Positions 7,538 to 15,137 of a stretch of DNA of 44,834 bases are shown here, in pieces. Position 1 is the stretch's first letter. Each line of letters opens with the position of its first letter. Source of the stretch: Paracoccaceae bacterium (GTDB lineage Bacteria > Pseudomonadota > Alphaproteobacteria > Rhodobacterales > Rhodobacteraceae); assembly GCA_947449875.1 (NCBI GenBank), contig CANFSY010000009.1:1-44834 (forward strand), in the 5' to 3' direction. Below the pieces are notes generated by a model. It searched no databases. It was not told the DNA's origin and saw only the letters and a list, made by a program, of their open reading frames with translations. The translations under genes were made by a program, and so were the position numbers.

Positions 7538-9031
7538 ATGCCACCGCCGACCGAAGGCCTGTTCTTTGACCGTGTCGTCAAATCCTTTGGCGGGACCGTT
7601 GCCTTAAAGGGCGTGTCTTTGCGGGTTGGCCGTGGCGAGATCGTGGCCCTTTTGGGCGAGAACGGGGCCGGCAAGTCGACCTTGATCAAGGTTTTGGGCG
7701 GCATCCACCGCGCGGATGAGGGCGGTGTGTTGATTGACGGGCAGCCCTATGCCCATGTCGCCTCCGTGTCGGGGGGGCAAAAGGTTGCCTTTATCCACCA
7801 AGACTTGGGCCTGATCGAATGGATGAGTGTTGCGGAAAACATCGCCTTGGCGCTGGGCTATGTGCGCAAAGGCGGTCGCATTGACTGGCGCGCCACCGAA
7901 GCCCGCGCCGATGCGGCGCTGCGCTTGGTGGATGCCGATTTTGCCGCCACAGCGCGGGTGTCTAGCCTGACGCGCACCGAAAAATCGCTGGTGGCGATTG
8001 CCCGCGCCCTTGCGGCGGAAAGCGATTTTCTGGTGCTGGATGAACCCACCGCCAGCCTGCCCGCCGACGAGGTGGAACGCCTGTTTGCCGCCCTGCGCCC
8101 CCTTAAGGCCAAAGGCGTGGGCATGATCTATGTCAGCCACCGTCTGGACGAGATTTTTCGCGTCGCTGACAGGGTCGCGGTGCTGCGCGACGGGCAGATG
8201 GTGGGCTTGCGGCCGATTGACCACACAACGCCAGAAGAACTGGTCAGCCTGATCGTTGGCCGCAAAGCGCGCGAGATTGCCCGTCCGGCGGTGCTGGACG
8301 GCCCCGCGATTTTGCAGGTGGAAAACCTGCGCACCGCGATGGTTGGACCTGTCAGCTTTGACATCCGGCGGGGCGAGCTTTTGGGCCTTGCCGGCCTGCG
8401 CGGGGCGGGCCACGAAGACATTGGCCGCGCCTTGTTCGGCATCACACCGCACACAGGCCGCATCACCTTGAACGGATCCGCCCCCGATCTGCGATCAGCC
8501 CAGCGGGCGATGCAGTCGGGCATCGGCCTTGTCGCGCGTGACCGGATCGGCGAAAGCGTGGCCCCCGGGCTTGCCATTCGCGAGAATGCGTTTTTGAACC
8601 CCTCTGCCACAGGGCGCGGCCTGCTGAAGGTCGTCTCGGCCCGCCGCGAGGAAAGCATGGCCAAGGCCATCGGCGCGCGCGTGGGCCTACAGCCCAATGA
8701 CCCGACCCTGGCGATCGAGGCGCTGTCAGGCGGCAACCAGCAAAAGGTGGTCGTCGGGCGCTGGCTGGATTCCGGCCGCCGCTTGCTGATCACCGAAGAC
8801 CCCACGGCGGGGGTGGATGTCGGGGCCAAAGCCCAGATTTACCACCTGATCTATCAAGCCCTTGCCAGCGGCATGGGCGTGCTGGTCGTTTCGACCGATT
8901 TCGAAGAAATCGCCGCCATTTGCCACCGCGCCATCGTCTTTAGCCGCGGTCTGCCCGTGGCAGAGTTAAGCGGCGTTGAACTGTCGACTGAATCCCTGAT
9001 CCAGGCCGCTTCGGCCGGTGAAGCCGCCTGA
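7538..9031 (+). CDS. Sugar-type ABC importer ATPase (RbsA/MglA-like, two fused nucleotide-binding domains)
   Basis: This 497-residue cytoplasmic ATPase belongs to the carbohydrate-uptake-2 (CUT2) class. The first domain has Walker A GENGAGKS at residues 40-47 and a Walker B LVLDEPTASLP. The ABC signature is changed to SSLTRTEKS. The second domain has the degenerate P-loop (GLRGAGHED) usual for this class, a full LSGGNQQK signature and TEDPTAGVD. It energises the permease encoded next. The permease ATG lies eight bases after the stop, with its ribosome site overlapping the end of this gene. The divergent LacI gene and nearby idonate genes suggest a gluconate- or idonate-like substrate rather than ribose. 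Confidence 0.92.
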   Translation: MPPPTEGLFFDRVVKSFGGTVALKGVSLRVGRGEIVALLGENGAGKSTLIKVLGGIHRADEGGVLIDGQPYAHVASVSGGQKVAFIHQDLGLIEWMSVAENIALALGYVRKGGRIDWRATEARADAALRLVDADFAATARVSSLTRTEKSLVAIARALAAESDFLVLDEPTASLPADEVERLFAALRPLKAKGVGMIYVSHRLDEIFRVADRVAVLRDGQMVGLRPIDHTTPEELVSLIVGRKAREIARPAVLDGPAILQVENLRTAMVGPVSFDIRRGELLGLAGLRGAGHEDIGRALFGITPHTGRITLNGSAPDLRSAQRAMQSGIGLVARDRIGESVAPGLAIRENAFLNPSATGRGLLKVVSARREESMAKAIGARVGLQPNDPTLAIEALSGGNQQKVVVGRWLDSGRRLLITEDPTAGVDVGAKAQIYHLIYQALASGMGVLVVSTDFEEIAAICHRAIVFSRGLPVAELSGVELSTESLIQAASAGEAA

Positions 9032-9038
9032 GGACAAG

Positions 9039-10061
9039 ATGCCCGGAGTAGAATCCAACGCCGTTGAACCCACCAAGGACGAGTTGCGCGGCCTGTCGCC
9101 TTTGGCCAAGGCCCTGCGGCTTGCCCCCACTTACGGCCTTGTCATCTTGATGGTGGGGCTGATCGTTTTGTTCTCGATCCTGTTGCCGGACAGTTTCCCG
9201 ACGATCCTGAACGTCCGTTCGATCCTCAGCGATAAGGCCATCATTGCGCTGCTGGCGCTGGCAGCGATGATTCCGATGGTGGCAGGGCGGATTGATTTGA
9301 CCGTGGGCTACGGGATTGTGCTGTGGCACATTCTGGCCATCAGTTTGCAAACCATGCTTGGCTTGCCGTGGCCGCTTGCGGTGGCCGTGGTGCTGGGGCT
9401 GGGGGTGATCACGGGGGCCTTGAACGGCCTCTTGGTCGAGGTGGCGCGGATTGACAGCTTCATCGCCACGCTTGGCACGGGAACGGTGCTGTATGCCTTG
9501 GCCCTTTGGCACACTGGCGGGCACCAAATGGTGGGCGTGCTGCCAAATGCCTTTTACGCCATCAACGGCACCTTTGTTCTGGGCCTGCCGATCACGGCCT
9601 ATTATGTGGTGGCCATCACTTTCGCCTTGTGGGTCGTGCTGGATTACACCCCGACGGGCCGATACCTGTATGCCATCGGTGCCAACCAGCGCGCGGCAGA
9701 ACTGAACGGCATTCCCACCCGCAAATTCGTGATCGGGGCCTTTGTGTCCTCGGGGTTCTTGACGGCCCTTGCCGGCGTGATCTTGGCGTCAAAATTGCGG
9801 ATCGGGCAGGCCTCGGTCGGGCTGGAGTTTTTGTTGCCCGCACTGGTCGGGGCCTTTTTGGGCTCGACCACGATCAAGCCCGGTCGGGTCAATGTCTGGG
9901 GCACGATTGTCGGGGTGATGATCTTGGCGGTCGGCATCTCGGGCATCCAACAGTTTGGCGGCAGCTTCTGGGTTGAGCCGCTTTTTAACGGAACCACTCT
10001 TCTGATTGCGATCGGCATCGCCGGATATGCGCAACGGAAGAAGGGCGCAAAGTCGAAGTGA
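9039..10061 (+). CDS. Sugar-type ABC importer permease (RbsC-like)
   Basis: This 340-residue inner-membrane permease of the BPD_transp_2 (CUT2) family has about eight to ten hydrophobic stretches. It carries the family signatures VAGRIDLTVG and GA-x-NG-x-L near the first third, then YAIGANQRAAELNGI and a late GGSFW segment. It forms the channel with the ATPase encoded upstream. ATG 9039 is selected because GAGGA lies five bases before it and overlaps the ATPase stop. A GTG at 9018 is in frame but has no ribosome site. The substrate is expected to be a sugar acid because of the operon context. Confidence 0.9.
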   Translation: MPGVESNAVEPTKDELRGLSPLAKALRLAPTYGLVILMVGLIVLFSILLPDSFPTILNVRSILSDKAIIALLALAAMIPMVAGRIDLTVGYGIVLWHILAISLQTMLGLPWPLAVAVVLGLGVITGALNGLLVEVARIDSFIATLGTGTVLYALALWHTGGHQMVGVLPNAFYAINGTFVLGLPITAYYVVAITFALWVVLDYTPTGRYLYAIGANQRAAELNGIPTRKFVIGAFVSSGFLTALAGVILASKLRIGQASVGLEFLLPALVGAFLGSTTIKPGRVNVWGTIVGVMILAVGISGIQQFGGSFWVEPLFNGTTLLIAIGIAGYAQRKKGAKSK

Positions 10062-10085
10062 ACAGCAGAAAATTGGGAGGATCCT

Positions 10086-11135
10086 ATGCTGAAACGTACT
10101 TTTCTAACCGGGCTTATGGCCGGCACGTTCCTGACATCCATGGCCGTTGTGGCCTTGGCACAAGACGGTTTTGACGGCCCCACCACCGGCCCCAAGGCCG
10201 CAGAAGGCAAAACCATCGTCGTTCTGGCAGCCGATCTGAAGAACGGCGGCATTTTGGGTGTGACGACGGGTATCGAAGAAGCCGCCGCCAAGATCGGCTG
10301 GACGGTCAAGGTGCTGGACGGGGCAGGGTCGGTGCAAAGCCGCTCGGCCGCAGTGGGGCAAGCTTTGGCGCTGAACCCCGACGGCATCGTGATCAACGGC
10401 TTTGACGCGGCAGAACAGCAATCGGCGCTGGAAGGTGTGACGGCTGCGAAGATTCCGATGGTGTCTTGGCACTCTGGCCCCAAGATCGGCTGCGATGCCC
10501 CGGGCGGCATTTTCGCCAACGTGTCGACCGATGCGATGCAAGTGTCTGACGTGGCAGCACAATGGGCGCTGGATGATGCCGGTGGCAAGCCCGGCGTTGT
10601 GATCTTTACCGACAGCACCTACCAGATCGCCATCGACAAAGCTGACCGCATGAAGAAAGACATCGAAGATGCTGGCGGCACCGTGCTGGAATATGTCGAT
10701 ACGCCGATCGCCGAAACCTCGACCCGCATGGGCCCGCTGACCACGACCTTGCTGCAAAAGTACGGTGCGAAGTGGACACATTCGCTGGCGATCAATGACC
10801 TGTATTTTGACTTCATGGGCCCGTCACTGGCGGCAGCCGGCATCGACGGCAAGGGCGCGCCCAAGGCCGGTTCGGCTGGCGACGGTTCGGAAGCCGCCTT
10901 CCAGCGCATCCGCGGCGGGCAGTATCAGGCTGTGACCGTGGCCGAACCGCTGAACCTGCAAGGCTGGCAGATCGTGGACGAGCTGAACCGCGCCGTGCAA
11001 GGCGAGGCATGCTCTGGCTACATCACCGCACCAGCCCTTGTGACCGAAGAGGGGCTCAAGGCCATGGGCGACAGCAACGCCTTTGACCCGCAAAACGGCT
11101 ACCGCGACGCTTATGCCGCAATCTGGGGCAAGTAA
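10086..11135 (+). CDS. Periplasmic sugar-binding protein of the importer
   Basis: This 349-residue secreted receptor starts with a clear Sec signal peptide (MLKRTF, hydrophobic core, cleavage likely after ALAQ near residue 26). The mature part has the type I periplasmic-binding fold used by ribose/xylose-type importers, with segments such as ALNPDGIVINGFD and the cysteine-bearing GCDAPGG loop. It is the last gene of the ATPase-permease-receptor operon and has a strong GGGAGGATCCT ribosome site. A terminator hairpin follows 22 bases after the stop. The ligand is unknown. Gluconate, idonate or a related aldonate is inferred from the regulator operators shared with the idonate genes. Confidence 0.88.
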   Translation: MLKRTFLTGLMAGTFLTSMAVVALAQDGFDGPTTGPKAAEGKTIVVLAADLKNGGILGVTTGIEEAAAKIGWTVKVLDGAGSVQSRSAAVGQALALNPDGIVINGFDAAEQQSALEGVTAAKIPMVSWHSGPKIGCDAPGGIFANVSTDAMQVSDVAAQWALDDAGGKPGVVIFTDSTYQIAIDKADRMKKDIEDAGGTVLEYVDTPIAETSTRMGPLTTTLLQKYGAKWTHSLAINDLYFDFMGPSLAAAGIDGKGAPKAGSAGDGSEAAFQRIRGGQYQAVTVAEPLNLQGWQIVDELNRAVQGEACSGYITAPALVTEEGLKAMGDSNAFDPQNGYRDAYAAIWGK

Positions 11136-11157
11136 GCAGGTCTTATGAGTGATCGGG

Positions 11158-11179
11158 TGCCGGAGCGAAAGCTCCGGCA
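11158..11179 (+). terminator. Rho-independent terminator of the sugar-acid importer operon
   Basis: A 9-bp perfect stem TGCCGGAGC/GCTCCGGCA closes on a GAAA tetraloop and is followed by TTCGCATTTT. It lies directly after the last gene of the plus-strand operon. Confidence 0.8.
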
Positions 11180-11287
11180 TTCGCATTTTAAGCGACCTGC
11201 CAGCTTTTGCCCCCGTAGCGCTTGCTTCGTTCAAATGTGTCTGATCGTGCGGCCTATGCCATGTTCGATCCGTTTGCGCCCGTCGCT

Positions 11288-11842
11288 TTAGTTCTGAAGC
11301 TCGGGATAATAGCACGGCACCCAATGCTCGCGCAGCAAAGTCGCGGTTGGGGAATTGGTGTCGTCCAGCGTATAAGCACCTTCGCACAGCCCGATGGCGT
11401 GCAAGTCAAGCGTAAGTAAATTGCGCTGGCCGCACGCTTCTGCCCCTGCATCCGGATCACTTGACCCCCGACAGGTCTCGTTCGCCTGCTCCCACTCGAA
11501 GATTAAACTGTCCATGTCCTGCGCTTGCTCTGACACAGCGCCCGCCGCCCAATAGCTGTACAGCGCCTGCATCAACACATCCGCGATACAAGCCGCATCC
11601 GCCCCACAGTCATGACGCGCCTTTAGGGCAGGACGGTCAATCGCCTTTGCCGCTGCCGCGTGATCTTGGCTTACCTGCGCAAAGGCATCGGCCCCTGCGG
11701 CCTCAAGGGTAGACAACTCTGCGCTGTCACAAATCGTGACCTCGTCAGGCGCTGTGGCCTGCGCGCAATCAAAACTGGCCTCTTGCGCCCATGCAGGCGC
11801 AGAAAACAGCAGGGCCAAACCCAAAATCCAAGCGGTTTTCAT
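11288..11842 (-). CDS. Secreted protein with LprI-like (DUF1311-type) N-terminal region
   Basis: The 184-residue protein starts with a Sec signal peptide (MKTAWILGLALLFSAPAWAQ). The mature N-terminus has the pattern FDCAQA-x-PDEVTICD followed by a helical ALKARHDC segment. This resembles the lysozyme-inhibitor LprI N-terminal family (old DUF1311), periplasmic Cys-paired helical proteins. The mature part has eight Cys by my reading, compatible with disulfides. ATG 11842 is used because the signal peptide begins there. The frame extends to 11893 without a convincing start. It stands alone between the importer terminator and tRNA-Cys. Whether it inhibits lysozyme is not known. Confidence 0.72.
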   Translation of the reverse strand: MKTAWILGLALLFSAPAWAQEASFDCAQATAPDEVTICDSAELSTLEAAGADAFAQVSQDHAAAAKAIDRPALKARHDCGADAACIADVLMQALYSYWAAGAVSEQAQDMDSLIFEWEQANETCRGSSDPDAGAEACGQRNLLTLDLHAIGLCEGAYTLDDTNSPTATLLREHWVPCYYPELQN

Positions 11843-11953
11843 GACAATCTCGTGGCTAAGGTAAGGGAGCGTCACCAAAACTGTTAACGCCACCGATGCC
11901 TTTGGAAAAGCAGATTTGTCACGCAGACCTTCCTAATTCCATCAAAGGGAATT

Positions 11954-12027
11954 TGGAGGCGGGTATCGGAATCGAACCGATCTACATGGATTTGCAATCC
12001 AGCGCATAGCCTGCCTGCCCACCCGCC
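11954..12027 (-). tRNA. tRNA-Cys (anticodon GCA)
   Basis: On the minus strand the 74-nt sequence folds as a cloverleaf. The acceptor is GGCGGGT/ACCCGCC, the anticodon loop is TTGCAAA with GCA, the T arm is ATCGG-TTCGATT-CCGAT, and CCA is encoded at the 3' end. The top pair of the anticodon stem reads as a C-U mismatch. The D stem has only three pairs, as in other bacterial tRNA-Cys. Confidence 0.93.
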
Positions 12028-12116
12028 AAAGTGGTCCTAGCTGAACTAATCCAACAGCCTAGCCCGTGCAAGAGGAGAAAACCACAAAACCGACCCCCGC
12101 CCCCTTTCATACTTGC

Positions 12117-12152
12117 CAAAATATCCCACGGGGGTGCGGGGGTGTGACCCCC
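12117..12152 (-). terminator. Terminator-like GC hairpin downstream of the small cupin gene
   Basis: On the minus strand GGGGGT-CAC-ACCCCC (12152-12138) is followed by a C-rich stretch and then GATATTTTGG, 15 bases after the cupin stop. The T-run is some 15 bases beyond the stem, so termination is plausible rather than sure. The block also resembles an intergenic repeat I associate with Rhodobacteraceae. Apart from this hairpin and tRNA-Cys, I see nothing further in 11843-12166. Confidence 0.45.
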
Positions 12153-12166
12153 CCCTGTGGCAAGGG

Positions 12167-12529
12167 TCACTCGACGCTAAACTCCGGCCCCGCGATATGC
12201 ACCGCCAAAAGGCATCCGTTGGGCGTGTAAGAGTTATGCTCCGACCCGTCGCGGTAAAACACCAGATCTCCGGCCTTCAGAACGCGCCCGTCGCTTTCGT
12301 GCAGCTCGCCCTCAAGGATCAGGAATTGCTCGTGGCCGTTGTGGCGGTGGCCGCGGGTCGTCATGCCGGCGGGCATTTTGTAGACGTGAAAGCCGGTGCC
12401 CAGCGGGATGTCGCTGTCAAGTTGCAGCACGCCGTCGCCCAAAGCTAAGCCATCGGGGTAGACGAAGGGGTCAAAGGCATCGGTGTGGATATTGGCGACT
12501 TTGCGGTCAGCGTCGTTGATCGGGCGCAT
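12167..12529 (-). CDS. Small single-domain cupin
   Basis: The 120-residue cytoplasmic protein is one cupin barrel. The metal-site motif reads RGHRHNGHEQFLILEGEL (His, His, Glu in the first cupin motif), and the second motif runs GDLVFYRDGSEHNSYTPNG with its His. Single-domain cupins include isomerases, lyases, dioxygenases and ligand sensors, so no reaction can be named. It is the last gene of the minus-strand operon Rieske-PotFGHI-type importer-DMSP-lyase-like cupin, nine bases after the previous stop. It probably acts on an intermediate of that pathway or senses it. No ligand can be inferred with confidence. Confidence 0.8.
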   Translation of the reverse strand: MRPINDADRKVANIHTDAFDPFVYPDGLALGDGVLQLDSDIPLGTGFHVYKMPAGMTTRGHRHNGHEQFLILEGELHESDGRVLKAGDLVFYRDGSEHNSYTPNGCLLAVHIAGPEFSVE

Positions 12530-12538
12530 GGGCGGTTC

Positions 12539-13390
12539 CTAAGCTAAGGGGTCAAGGCGCAGCGCTTCCAGCGCGGGCCAATCGGGGGCGGGGATCACTT
12601 GGGCCGCTTGGGTCACATCGCGAATCCAGCCGAACAGGGCCAGAAAGGGCGTGGGGCCGACCTTGGTCATGTGGGGGCGGTGCGCCTCGTTCCAGACGGG
12701 GTGATGCGCGGGCTTTGTGATCAGCGGAGTCGCGGGGCCAAAGCGCCAGCCATGCGGGCCGGTCAGGGGGGCGTAAAGCTCGGGGGCGGCGTGGTGGTGG
12801 TCGCGGTACAGCACATGCGGGGCGATCAGGAAGATGCCCAAGTCGTAATCGCGCGCCAACATATTGCCCGCCTCGCCGATCAAACTGGCATAGGCATGGC
12901 CCTGCGCGAAATCGGCCCCGATCTCGTCAAGCGGGTAGCGGTCATAGGTGATCCAAGTCAGATGCGGCGCTGCGGCGTCTATGGCTTGGGCCAGCGCCAG
13001 ATGCGTGGCGCGCAGGGGGGCCAAGGCGGCGGCCAGATGCTGGTCCACCACTCTGTTTGCTTGCGGTGTCACCTGCAACGCCCCACCGCGCCACGGGGTC
13101 ATGCCCGCCCGCACTTCGGCCACGCCGGGGCCGGGCAGGGTGGCGATATAGGCATCGGCCTCGTCGATCAAGCGGGTGATATGGTCGGCGGCAGTGGCGG
13201 GTGTCATAACAGGGTTCATTCCAATCTCGGCCAGCATTGGAGCCGGATCCTGCCCGTCGCGGGCCGAGGCGATGCGGTACACCTCTAACGCCGCAGGGTT
13301 TATCAGACCCTGCTGATACATGTCCATCGCCGCTGCATAGCGGGCACGGCCTGACCCTTTGGCCCCCAGTGGCAAGGACAGGTTGCTCAT
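12539..13390 (-). CDS. Cupin of the DMSP-lyase-like superfamily (DddL/DddQ-like fold), function uncertain
   Basis: The 283-residue protein has an extended helical N-terminus and a C-terminal cupin. The metal/catalytic motif is LYRDHHHAAPELY (His198-200, Glu204, Tyr206), followed by a second set with His229, His230, His237 and His240 (PHM). This pattern of His, His, Glu, Tyr and a late PHM, with Trp after the first motif, is that of the DMSP-lyase-like cupin superfamily. Many members of it have no proven role and only trace DMSP cleavage. The start overlaps the permease stop by 4 nt (ATGA), so it is co-translated with the importer. Its substrate is probably the imported onium compound or a product of it. 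The longer frame to 13474 lacks support. Confidence 0.68.
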   Translation of the reverse strand: MSNLSLPLGAKGSGRARYAAAMDMYQQGLINPAALEVYRIASARDGQDPAPMLAEIGMNPVMTPATAADHITRLIDEADAYIATLPGPGVAEVRAGMTPWRGGALQVTPQANRVVDQHLAAALAPLRATHLALAQAIDAAAPHLTWITYDRYPLDEIGADFAQGHAYASLIGEAGNMLARDYDLGIFLIAPHVLYRDHHHAAPELYAPLTGPHGWRFGPATPLITKPAHHPVWNEAHRPHMTKVGPTPFLALFGWIRDVTQAAQVIPAPDWPALEALRLDPLA

Positions 13391-14226
13391 TGGTTGGCCC
13401 GATAGGCCAAGCGGCGGTCGCGCTCGGCCCGCCGCTCGGCGCGGTTCATCCCCACCCCCGCCGCCAGCACGCACAGCCCCACCGTCAGCACGATCAGCGT
13501 GGCCAAGGCGTTGATATCGGGCGTCACCCCCAGCTTGACCTTGGACCAGATCAAAATCGGCAGCGTGGTTGTGCCCGGCCCCGTGGTAAAGTTGGTGATC
13601 ACCACATCATCCATCGAAATCGTAAAGGCCAACAACCACCCTGACAGAATAGCGGGCGAGATCACCGGAAGCGTTACATCGCGCAGCACCTGCCAAGGCT
13701 TTGCGCCCAGATCCATCGCCGCCTCTTCAATCGCACGGTCCGCTGACAGCATCCGCGATTGCACGATGGTTGTGACAAAGACCATCGAAAAGGTGATATG
13801 CGCCAGCGTCACGGTGGTAAACCCGCGCGCGGCGGGCCATCCAAGATACTGACCCAGCAGGATAAAGAAGATCAGCGAGGATATGCCCGTGATCACCTCG
13901 GGCATGATCAAGGGTGCTGTGACCAGACCGGAAAACAGCGTGCGCCCGCGAAACGTGGTGAACCGCGCCAGTGCTATTCCCGCCATCGTGCCCAAGATCG
14001 TGGCCGTGGTGGACGAGATCACCGCAATTTCCAGAGACAGGGTCAGCGCCTTGCCGACCTGCGCGTTCGACAGCAGCGTGCCGTACCATTTGGTCGAAAA
14101 CCCGCCCCAGACCGTGGCAAGGCGTGAGGCGTTGAACGAATAGACGATCATCGACAGGATGGGCACATAGAAAAACGCAAAGCCAAAGCCCAGCATGGTC
14201 AAAAGAAAGGTGTTTGACCGTTTCAT
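13387..14226 (-). CDS. PotI-like inner-membrane permease of a polyamine/onium-type ABC importer
   Basis: The 279-residue permease has about six hydrophobic helices and the binding-protein-dependent loop EEAAMDLGAKPWQVLRDVTLP, which docks the ATPase. The N-terminus has the PILSMIVYSFN segment common to PotC/PotI. It pairs with the permease encoded just upstream, with which it overlaps by 4 nt (ATGA). The PotFGHI family carries putrescine and spermidine, but relatives import betaine-like compounds or opines. The linked Rieske oxygenase, BetI-like regulator and dimethylglycine-dehydrogenase-like enzyme point to a methylated amine or related onium compound. Substrate is inference. Confidence 0.9.
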   Translation of the reverse strand: MKRSNTFLLTMLGFGFAFFYVPILSMIVYSFNASRLATVWGGFSTKWYGTLLSNAQVGKALTLSLEIAVISSTTATILGTMAGIALARFTTFRGRTLFSGLVTAPLIMPEVITGISSLIFFILLGQYLGWPAARGFTTVTLAHITFSMVFVTTIVQSRMLSADRAIEEAAMDLGAKPWQVLRDVTLPVISPAILSGWLLAFTISMDDVVITNFTTGPGTTTLPILIWSKVKLGVTPDINALATLIVLTVGLCVLAAGVGMNRAERRAERDRRLAYRANQ

Positions 14227-15134
14227 GCCTGCCGCTCCCGCGCTTGGGCGCGTGCGTCAAAGCGCGCATAGATCATCATCGGCCCAACCATCAAGATCAA
14301 CAAAGCCACCGCCACCGCCGAGGCCATGGGCCAATCGCGGGCCGAAGAAAACTCGTCCGAGATCACCCGCCCGATCATCGGGGCCGAAGAATCGCCCACA
14401 AGCGTCGGGATCACCAGCTCCCCCGCTGCCGGAATAAACACCAGCATCCCCCCCGCGATGATGCCGGGAATAGACTGCGGCAGGGTGACATCGCGAAACA
14501 CCGCAAAGGGGCGAGAGCCAAGGTCCATCGCGGCCTCGTCCAAGGTCGGGTCCAGCCGTTCCAGATTGGCGTAAAGTGGTAAGATCATGAAGGGCAGGTA
14601 GGTGTACACCATCACCAGCACCACCGCGAAATTGCTGTGCATCAAAGGCACGTTGGCCACGGCCCAAGCTTGCGGCACCAAAATGTTCCATCCTGCGGTC
14701 AACAGCTTGTTGAACCACGAATTCGACCCCATCAGCCCCATCCACGCATAAACCCGCAGCAGGAACGATGTCCAAAACGGCAAAATCACCAGCATCAGCA
14801 AGATGTTGCGCCACCCGCGATCCACCCGCGTCAGCCCAAGGGCCATCGGATAGCCGATCAGCAAACACAACACCATCGCCCCCGCCGCATTGACCAGCGA
14901 GGTGACAAAGGCGCGAATATACAGCGTATCGCTGAACAGCCGCGCATAGCCGGCAAGGTTGACCAACGGGTTTTCTCCGCCAAAGCCGAATGGCGGCGCG
15001 GTTGAGGTGCGCGTGGCGAAGCTCATCCCCACCACGATCAGGAAGGGGATCAGGAAAAAGATCAACAGCCATACATAGGGCAGGCCAATGACCAGATCCG
15101 ACCATCCTTTGCGGTGAAACCAGCGCGCGATCAT
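14223..15134 (-). CDS. PotH-like inner-membrane permease of the same importer
   Basis: The 303-residue permease starts with a long hydrophobic helix (residues about 14-36, LVIGLPYVWLLIFFLIPFLI). It has six membrane segments, with the ATPase-docking loop DEAAMDLGSRPFAVFRDVTLP near 215-235 and a PAAGELVIPTLVG segment typical of PotB/PotH. It forms a heterodimeric channel with the PotI-like partner, whose start overlaps its stop. The ATPase stop is three bases upstream of its start. The assignment to the polyamine/onium importer class is firm. The transported compound is not. Confidence 0.9.
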   Translation of the reverse strand: MIARWFHRKGWSDLVIGLPYVWLLIFFLIPFLIVVGMSFATRTSTAPPFGFGGENPLVNLAGYARLFSDTLYIRAFVTSLVNAAGAMVLCLLIGYPMALGLTRVDRGWRNILLMLVILPFWTSFLLRVYAWMGLMGSNSWFNKLLTAGWNILVPQAWAVANVPLMHSNFAVVLVMVYTYLPFMILPLYANLERLDPTLDEAAMDLGSRPFAVFRDVTLPQSIPGIIAGGMLVFIPAAGELVIPTLVGDSSAPMIGRVISDEFSSARDWPMASAVAVALLILMVGPMMIYARFDARAQARERQA

Positions 15135-15137
15135 GGA

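Noticed and set aside
12539-13390. Direct call as a DMSP lyase (dddL or dddQ)
   Set aside because: The motif fits the superfamily, but the neighbourhood lacks acrylate or DMSP genes, and many superfamily members are not DMSP lyases.
13391-13474. N-terminal extension of the DMSP-lyase-like cupin
   Set aside because: It overlaps the permease gene. The ATGA coupling at 13390 is the better start.
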